From Vicinamibacterales bacterium (GTDB taxonomy: Bacteria > Acidobacteriota > Vicinamibacteria > Vicinamibacterales > UBA2999), in assembly GCA_041659285.1 (NCBI GenBank), contig JBAZYO010000001.1, positions 513,983-577,982 on the forward strand: 64,000 bases of DNA. Reading direction: 5' to 3'. Each line of letters opens with the position of its first letter. Position 1 is the stretch's first letter. The notes beneath the pieces were generated by a model, which did not search any database, was not told the origin of the DNA, and was given only the letters and a program-made list of their open reading frames with translations. This document shows, in pieces, positions 59,119 through 64,000 of this stretch. The position numbers were made by a program, and so were the translations under genes.

Positions 59119-59841
59119 ATGCCGCTCGGAACCAGAGTCTGGGGCCTTGGCAAGATCCTCTTGCTGACCGGGGCCCTCGCCGCCACCTTCCTCCTGTTTG
59201 CCGGCATTGCCATGCGTGTGGCGGTTCGCGCCCGGCAGGTCACGGTGCCGGAACTGGTCGGCCGTTCTCTCACGGAGGCCGCGGCATTGGCCTCAACCCT
59301 TGATCTCCAGTTGCGGGTCGAGCCGGTCACGCGCGCTGATCCCAAGGTCCCGGCCGGTCACGTCCTGCTGCAGGAGCCCACCTCAGGGTCGGCGACGCGG
59401 CGGCAGCGAAGCGTCCGCGTGGTGTTGAGCGCCGGCGTTCACGTGGCGCTCGCGCCGAGCCTGCTCGGCGAGACCCAGCGCTCGGCCGAGATCCGGGTGG
59501 CGCAAGACGGCCTGGCCATTGGCGCCGTCACCGAAATCCGCTCCGCCCTGTATCCGCCCGACGTCGTCGTGGCGCAGGACCCGCCACCGTCCACGCAAAC
59601 GGCGGAGATTCGCCTGCTCGTGAACCGTGGCGAAGATCGCGCGACCTACGTCATGCCCGACCTCATCGGCTTGAACGGCGACCGCGCCGCGGACGTGATG
59701 CGCACGCGCGGCTTCCGGGTGTCGATCACCGCCCAGTCCGCCGCGTCGGCCATCCCGCCCGGTGTCGTGGTGCGCCAGTCGCCGGCGGGCGGGTACCAGG
59801 TCCACCCTGGCGACCCGATCGCCCTGGAGGTCAGCCGGTGA
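59119..59841 (+). CDS. Single-pass membrane protein with three PASTA domains, no kinase
   Basis: The 240-residue protein has a cytoplasmic stub of about 10 residues, one membrane helix (about 12-35) and three PASTA repeats (about 42-107, 108-170, 176-240) with the 'VPELVG-S-EAA-L' and 'DLIGLNGDRAADVMRTRGF' openings. PASTA domains bind muropeptides or beta-lactams. In Firmicutes this locus (def-fmt-rsmB-...-rpe) carries a PASTA Ser/Thr kinase and its phosphatase; here only the sensor part is present. TTG 59113 is another possible start; TACCAT (59101-59106) is a likely -10. It overlaps rpe by 4 nt. Confidence 0.82.
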   Translation: MPLGTRVWGLGKILLLTGALAATFLLFAGIAMRVAVRARQVTVPELVGRSLTEAAALASTLDLQLRVEPVTRADPKVPAGHVLLQEPTSGSATRRQRSVRVVLSAGVHVALAPSLLGETQRSAEIRVAQDGLAIGAVTEIRSALYPPDVVVAQDPPPSTQTAEIRLLVNRGEDRATYVMPDLIGLNGDRAADVMRTRGFRVSITAQSAASAIPPGVVVRQSPAGGYQVHPGDPIALEVSR

Positions 59842-60521
59842 CCATTCGACTGGCGCCGTCCATCCTGGCGGCCGACTTCTCCGCCCTCGGCCGAGACATC
59901 GACGCCGCGACCCGCGGTGGCGCCGACCAGGTGCATGTGGACGTCATGGACGGCCACTTCGTGCCGAACATCTCGATCGGCGTGCCGGTGGTGCGGTCGC
60001 TGCGCAAGGCTACCAGGCTGCCGCTCGACGTCCACCTGATGATCTCGGACCCGGACCAGTACATCGAGCCGTTCATCGACGCGGGGGCGAACATGGTGTC
60101 GGTGCACGTGGAAGTGCTGCCGCACCTCCATCGTACGATCAGCCAGATCAAGAAGCTCGGCGCGAAGGCCGGCGTGGTGCTCAACCCCTCGACGCCGGTA
60201 ACCGCCATCGAAGAAGTGGCCGCCGACGTGGACTTCGTCCTGGTGATGTCCGTCAATCCCGGGTTCGGCGGCCAGGTGTTCATCCCGCGCAGTCTCGCCA
60301 AGATCCGCGCCGTGCGGGCGCTGCTCGATCAGGCGGGCAACACCGCCGCGCCCATCGAAGTGGACGGTGGCATCGACCTGGCCACGGTGGCGCAGGTGGT
60401 CGAGGCCGGCGCCGAGTGGCTGGTGGCCGGCCACGCCATTTTCGGCGGCGGTGACGCCGAGAAGGCGGCTCGCGCGCTCAAGGACGCGGCCGAACGCGCG
60501 GCTCGCGGCGGCGCCCGGTGA
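59838..60521 (+). CDS. rpe: Ribulose-phosphate 3-epimerase
   Basis: Rpe interconverts ribulose-5-P and xylulose-5-P. The 227-residue TIM barrel has LAPSILAADFSALG, the metal-binding VDVMDGHFVPNISIG, MSVNPGFGGQ with the catalytic region, and VDGGI. GTG 59838 overlaps the preceding gene (GTGA). Confidence 0.96.
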   Translation: MTIRLAPSILAADFSALGRDIDAATRGGADQVHVDVMDGHFVPNISIGVPVVRSLRKATRLPLDVHLMISDPDQYIEPFIDAGANMVSVHVEVLPHLHRTISQIKKLGAKAGVVLNPSTPVTAIEEVAADVDFVLVMSVNPGFGGQVFIPRSLAKIRAVRALLDQAGNTAAPIEVDGGIDLATVAQVVEAGAEWLVAGHAIFGGGDAEKAARALKDAAERAARGGAR

Positions 60522-60925
60522 CGGCCCAGCCGCGCATCACCTCGTCCAGCGTGCGCGTGCGCTACGCCGAGACCGACAAGATGGGCGTGGTTTACTACGC
60601 GAACTACCTGGTGTGGTTCGAGATCGGCCGCACCGACTGGCTCCGCGACACGGGCTGGACGTACCGGGCGATGGAGGAAGAAGGCCTTCAGCTTCCCGTG
60701 ATCGAGGCGCACTGCGACTATCGGCAGGGCGCGCGGTACGACGATGAGTTGGAGATTCGGACGCGGGCGCACCAGTTGTCGCCGGTCCGCATTCGGTTCG
60801 ACTACGACGTGGTTCGCCGTGTGGATGGCGCCGCACTCGCCTCCGGCCACACGGTCCACGCGACCATTGGCCCGTCGGGGCGCCCGGCCCGGCTGCCGGA
60901 GCGTGTAAAGGAGTGGTTCGCATGA
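60518..60925 (+). CDS. YbgC-like acyl-CoA thioesterase (hotdog fold)
   Basis: The 135-residue protein has the 4-hydroxybenzoyl-CoA thioesterase pattern VRYAETDKMGVVYYANYLVWFEIGR (shown in part: ETDKMGVVYYANYLVWFE), with the catalytic Asp in TDKMGVV. Relatives hydrolyse short or medium acyl-CoA. It overlaps rpe (GTGA) and the epimerase gene (ATGA). Confidence 0.85.
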   Translation: MTAQPRITSSSVRVRYAETDKMGVVYYANYLVWFEIGRTDWLRDTGWTYRAMEEEGLQLPVIEAHCDYRQGARYDDELEIRTRAHQLSPVRIRFDYDVVRRVDGAALASGHTVHATIGPSGRPARLPERVKEWFA

Positions 60926-61863
60926 GAGCACTGGTCACCGGCGGGGCGGGGTTCATCGGGTCGACCTTGAGCGAGCGCTTGCTCGAGCAGGGCGCCACGG
61001 TGCGGGCCATCGACGCCTTCACCGATTTCTATCCCCGCCCGCTCAAGGAGCGCAACCTCGAGAATCTTCGCGGCCGCGCCGGCTACGAGCTGGTGGAAGG
61101 CGATCTGCGCGAGCTGGATCTCAATGCCATGCTGGACGGCATCACCCACGTGTTCCACCTCGCGGCGCAGGCCGGCGTGCGGCGGAGCTGGGGCAAGGAA
61201 TTCCAGGTCTATACCGGACTCAACGTGGACTCCACCCAGCGGCTGCTCGAGGCGTGCGTGGGCAAGCCCATCGAACGCCTGGTCTACGCCTCGAGTTCGT
61301 CGGTGTACGGAGACGACGCGCCCATCCCGATGGTCGAGACCGCGCTGCCCCAGCCGGTCTCGCCGTACGGCGTGACCAAGCTCGCCGCCGAACAACTGTG
61401 CCACCTCTACCACGTCAACTACGGCGTGCCCACGGTGTCGCTGCGCTATTTCACCGTCTACGGGCCGCGGCAACGGCCCGACATGGGGTTCAACCGCTTC
61501 TTTTCGGCCATCCTTGCGGACCGGCCGCTCGTCCAGTTCGGTGACGGCCTGCAGACCCGGGACTTTACGTTCGTGGCCGACGCGGTCACCGCGACGGCGG
61601 CGGCGGCAGTCCGCGGAGTGCCCGGGCGCGTCTACAATATTGGCGGAGGCGCGCGCGTCTCCCTGCGGGAGGTCTTCGACCTGCTGGCCCGCGTCTCCGG
61701 CCGAAAGGTCACGATCGATCAACAGGGCCCACAGAAGGGCGATATGCGCGACACCTACGCCGACACGACGAGGGCCCGTGAAGACATGGCCTTCGCGCCG
61801 TCGGTGACGCTCGAAGAAGGTCTTCGGGCCATGTGGCGCTGGATGGAAGCGACGAAAGCATGA
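60922..61863 (+). CDS. NAD-dependent sugar epimerase (UDP-glucuronate/galactose 4-epimerase-like SDR)
   Basis: The 313-residue extended SDR has the NAD motif TGGAGFIG, the catalytic Ser in YASSSSVYG, the Tyr-x3-Lys pair in YGVTK and the FTVYGPRQRPDM segment typical of UDP-glucuronate 4-epimerase-like enzymes. Product sugars would feed envelope polysaccharide. ATG 60922 has AAAGGAG 8 nt upstream. It overlaps bamD by 4 nt. Confidence 0.85.
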   Translation: MRALVTGGAGFIGSTLSERLLEQGATVRAIDAFTDFYPRPLKERNLENLRGRAGYELVEGDLRELDLNAMLDGITHVFHLAAQAGVRRSWGKEFQVYTGLNVDSTQRLLEACVGKPIERLVYASSSSVYGDDAPIPMVETALPQPVSPYGVTKLAAEQLCHLYHVNYGVPTVSLRYFTVYGPRQRPDMGFNRFFSAILADRPLVQFGDGLQTRDFTFVADAVTATAAAAVRGVPGRVYNIGGGARVSLREVFDLLARVSGRKVTIDQQGPQKGDMRDTYADTTRAREDMAFAPSVTLEEGLRAMWRWMEATKA

Positions 61864-62648
61864 GCGGGATTCGATTCGTGACGGTGCTGGCCCTGGCGGC
61901 CGCACTTGTGAGTGGATGTGCGGCGAAGACGGCGACGTTGCCGCCGGGCACCGCCGACGCCGATAAGTTCCTGTTCGACCGCGGCACCGAGGCGGCGAAG
62001 GACCGGAAGTGGCTGAACGCGCGGGAGTACTTCCGCAACCTGGTGGACAACTATCCGCAGAGCCCGTATCGCCCCGACGCCAAGCTGGCGCTGGGCGACA
62101 CCTACATCGGCGAGCACACCACCGAGTCGCAGCTGCTGGGGGCCAACGAGTTCCGCGAGTTCCTCACCTTTTACCCGACGCACCAGCGGGCCGATTACGC
62201 CCAACTGCAACTGGCGCGGTCGTTCACAGAACAGATGCTGGCGCCCGAGCGCGATCAGTCGGCGACGAGGGACGCGATCAAGGAGATCGAGATCTTCCTG
62301 CAGCGCTTCCCGAACAGCGCCCTCATGCCTGAGGCGCGCAAGCTCGAGCGTCAGGCCAGGGACCGGTTGAGCGAGGCCGGCTACCGGGTCGGGTTCTTCT
62401 ATTTCCGCCTGAAGTACTACCCGGGCGCCATCGATCGGTTCCAGGAAGTGCTCAAGACCGACCCGGCCTTCACCAACCGCGACGCCGTGTATTACCATCT
62501 GGCGGAATCACTGTACCGAACCGAAAAGAAAGCCGAAGCGCTCCCCTACTACGAACGCTTGCTTCGCGAATTCGAGAAGAGCGAGTTTCTCGAAGTGACG
62601 CAGAAACGCGTCGCGGAGCTCAAGGGCGGGTCACCCGCCGGAAAGTAG
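61860..62648 (+). CDS. bamD: Outer-membrane assembly lipoprotein BamD (YfiO)
   Basis: BamD is an essential part of the beta-barrel assembly machine. The 262-residue protein has a lipoprotein signal with lipobox LVSGC (Cys20) and five TPR-like helical pairs, including the first-repeat sequence LNAREYFRNLVDNYPQSPYRPDAKLALGD (shown in part here: LVDNYPQSPYRPDAKLALGD). ATG 61860 overlaps the epimerase stop (ATGA); a longer in-frame start at 61833 would spoil the signal peptide. It implies a diderm cell. Confidence 0.9.
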   Translation: MSGIRFVTVLALAAALVSGCAAKTATLPPGTADADKFLFDRGTEAAKDRKWLNAREYFRNLVDNYPQSPYRPDAKLALGDTYIGEHTTESQLLGANEFREFLTFYPTHQRADYAQLQLARSFTEQMLAPERDQSATRDAIKEIEIFLQRFPNSALMPEARKLERQARDRLSEAGYRVGFFYFRLKYYPGAIDRFQEVLKTDPAFTNRDAVYYHLAESLYRTEKKAEALPYYERLLREFEKSEFLEVTQKRVAELKGGSPAGK

Positions 62649-62655
62649 GTTTGTC

Positions 62656-63402
62656 ATGCGCGTCAGCGTCGTGTTTACCGCCGTATCCCTCATGGCCGCG
62701 GCTCCGGTGTGGGCCCAGCCGAAGGCCATCGCCCCCCGGACCACGCTTCCCGCCCACGTGATGTGCGCGGATGTGCTCGTTCCGGCCCTGCCCACTTCCA
62801 CGCTGCGGATCAAGGGCGGCCACCATCCCGACTCGCGCCTGACGTTCGCCCGCGGCGATGTCGTGGTGGTCGGGCGAACCCCGGACGACGGCCTGACGGT
62901 TGGCCAGCGGTACATGGTCCGGCGCCTCCCGGTCGGCTCGCAAGCGCACCTGCCCAAGGACGGCGGCTACCTTCCGATCCGGACGCCCGGCTGGGTCACG
63001 ATCACGGCCATGGACGAGGTCAACGCGATGGCCAGCATCGACCACGCCTGCGACTCCATCGAGGCCGACGATTTCCTCGAACCGTTCGCCGACCTGGCAC
63101 TTCCAATCGTGGAAGCGACGGTGGCGGAGCCGGACTTCACCGAGCGCGTGGAGATCCTGGCGGGACTCGATGGGCGGCAGATGTTCGCCGATGGCGACAC
63201 CTTCTCGATTGCGCGCGGGTCGGCGCACGGCGTGACCGCGGGCGCCCGCTACGCGATCTACCGCGATCGCAAGGACGGCAAGCCGCTGGTGCACATTGGT
63301 GAAGCGATTGTCACCGACCCGACGGCGACCGCTTCGAAGCTGTTGCTGATGACCACCACGGACGCGGTGAACACGACCGATCTCGCGGTTCCCCGCCGCT
63401 AA
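62656..63402 (+). CDS. Secreted protein of unknown function
   Basis: The 248-residue protein has a signal peptide (1-20, cleavage after VWA). Two similar beta-rich stretches, LTFARGDVVVVG...LTVGQRYMVRRLP and MFADGDTFSIARG...VTAGARYAIYRDR, suggest an internal duplication of a small domain (about 50-100 and 160-225). The pattern resembles FlgT C-terminal/SH3-like modules. No enzyme motif is visible. It follows bamD by 7 nt and may be an envelope partner. Confidence 0.65.
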   Translation: MRVSVVFTAVSLMAAAPVWAQPKAIAPRTTLPAHVMCADVLVPALPTSTLRIKGGHHPDSRLTFARGDVVVVGRTPDDGLTVGQRYMVRRLPVGSQAHLPKDGGYLPIRTPGWVTITAMDEVNAMASIDHACDSIEADDFLEPFADLALPIVEATVAEPDFTERVEILAGLDGRQMFADGDTFSIARGSAHGVTAGARYAIYRDRKDGKPLVHIGEAIVTDPTATASKLLLMTTTDAVNTTDLAVPRR

Positions 63403-63410
63403 GCCACCCA

Positions 63411-63427
63411 CGCGCGGCTGCCGCGCG
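63411..63427. terminator. GC-rich hairpin between convergent genes
   Basis: CGCGCGG-CTG-CCGCGCG is a perfect 7-bp stem in the 35-nt gap between the convergent secreted-protein and pgsA genes. There is no T-run on either side, so intrinsic termination is doubtful; it could serve both 3' ends. Confidence 0.4.
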
Positions 63428-63437
63428 CGGGGCCCGG

Positions 63438-64000
63438 CTAACTGATCTTCTTTTCCCGGGCCGACTTCGCCGCTTCGAAGTCGGCCACCTTCGCGGCGCG
63501 GCTGTTCATGGCGCGCTGAAATCCCTGGTAGTAGTCCACCGCCGACACCACGGCGGTCAGCAGCACGATCCAGAGCGCGGCCTGGCCCAGCACGAGCAGT
63601 GCCGGCACGCGTTCCCACCCGAGAATCAGCAGCAGGATGGCGGTGACCTGCGACGCCATCTTGAACTTGCCGAGTCCCGACGCCGGCATGGTCAGGCCGC
63701 GCGAATAGGCCAGGTTGCGGAGCCCGGTGACGGCGATTTCCCGGCCGATGATCACCCCCACCATCCAGGCCGACGCCAGGCCCAGCTGGACCAGCGAGAC
63801 GAGGGTGGCGGAGATCAGGAGCTTGTCGGCGAGCGGGTCGAGAATCTGGCCCAGGGTCGTGACCTGCTTGCGGCGCCGGGCGAGGTAGCCGTCGAGCCAG
63901 TCGGTCAGCGAAGCCAGGCCGAAGATCGCGGCGGCGACCAGCTCCACCGGCAGCCCGGCAACCAGCCGGCCCTCGAATTTCGTCAGGAGGACCGACACCA
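63438..64000 (-). CDS. pgsA: CDP-diacylglycerol-glycerol-3-phosphate 3-phosphatidyltransferase (5' partial)
   Basis: PgsA makes phosphatidylglycerol phosphate, the first committed step to PG and cardiolipin. The visible 186 residues contain the full CDP-alcohol phosphatidyltransferase motif D-G-x2-A-R-x8-G-x3-D-x3-D in DGYLARRR...LGQILDPLAD, and four membrane helices. The reading frame is open to the right edge. The first helix and the usual NLPN start are missing, so the true start lies beyond the window; the in-frame GTG at 63998 is not the start. Confidence 0.9.
   Translation of the reverse strand, partial: VSVLLTKFEGRLVAGLPVELVAAAIFGLASLTDWLDGYLARRRKQVTTLGQILDPLADKLLISATLVSLVQLGLASAWMVGVIIGREIAVTGLRNLAYSRGLTMPASGLGKFKMASQVTAILLLILGWERVPALLVLGQAALWIVLLTAVVSAVDYYQGFQRAMNSRAAKVADFEAAKSAREKKIS

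Overview
The window is a single stretch of a bacterial chromosome. It is very GC-rich (my estimate is in the mid-60s percent), almost fully coding, and has no tRNA, rRNA, CRISPR array, insertion sequence or prophage that I can see. The gene content fits Acidobacteriota, perhaps the Vicinamibacteria group: an hspR-cbpA-clpB-ftsH heat-shock cluster, an aroDE fusion at the head of a large aromatic-amino-acid operon, two ECF sigma/anti-sigma pairs, winged-helix proteins with sensory domains, and many secreted proteins of unknown role. The taxonomic placement is inference from gene content.

Layout. 1-5908 (+): the tail of an unknown gene, then a proteostasis operon (hspR, cbpA-type dnaJ, clpB, ftsH) behind a promoter whose -35 lies inside a HAIR-like operator. 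6001-8548 (+): L-lactate permease and a winged-helix/FHA protein. 8585-10235 (-): CDGSH protein and rho. 10353-12020 (+): an ArnT-like glycosyltransferase. 12031-19311 (-): a nine-gene run from an ECF sigma factor, anti-sigma factor and Spy-like protein through recG, rsmD and coaD to an aspartate aminotransferase and a small membrane protein. 19474-28694 (+): lexA, a DUF3467 protein, nth, a zincin, rsmA, rnj (RNase J), ftsK and an AMIN/amidase_3 amidase. 28691-31931: a small membrane protein, pepA, a PKD-like secreted protein and a membrane protein with a bactofilin-like head.

32017-43738 (-) is the most notable region: a 13-gene operon aroDE-trpE-trpG-trpD-trpC-trpF-trpB-trpA-chorismate mutase-DAHP synthase-tyrA-CoA transferase A-CoA transferase B, with all junctions overlapping or no more than 8 nt apart. 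It is preceded by what reads as a ribosome-mediated transcription attenuator: a promoter, a 38-codon leader peptide with a Trp-Trp-Tyr-Trp run, a competing antiterminator, a 10-bp terminator with a U-tract, and then a tandem array of Shine-Dalgarno-like GGTGATTT units touching the aroDE start codon.

43841-47890 (+): an S55 (SpoIVB-like) protein with its motifs in swapped order, followed directly by a secreted beta-propeller protein. 47894-49455 (-): a second ECF sigma/anti-sigma pair with a near-perfect sigma-E-type promoter. 49524-50906 (+): a TPR protein. 50958-54981 (-): an NtrC-type sigma-54 activator with a non-standard N-terminus, plus dppB/dppC-like permeases. 55092-63402 (+): aroC-def-fmt-rsmB-PASTA protein-rpe-thioesterase-sugar epimerase-bamD-secreted protein, mostly joined by 4-nt overlaps. 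63438-64000 (-): pgsA, whose 5' end lies outside the window.

Three families of short dispersed palindromes (GGGGTCAGACCCC; CTCCGGCT/AGCCGGAG; CCCTGAGCGA...TCGAAGGG) sit at gene ends. Several genes have a -10-like hexamer ending only 6-9 nt before a GTG or ATG start with no Shine-Dalgarno sequence, which suggests frequent leaderless transcription.
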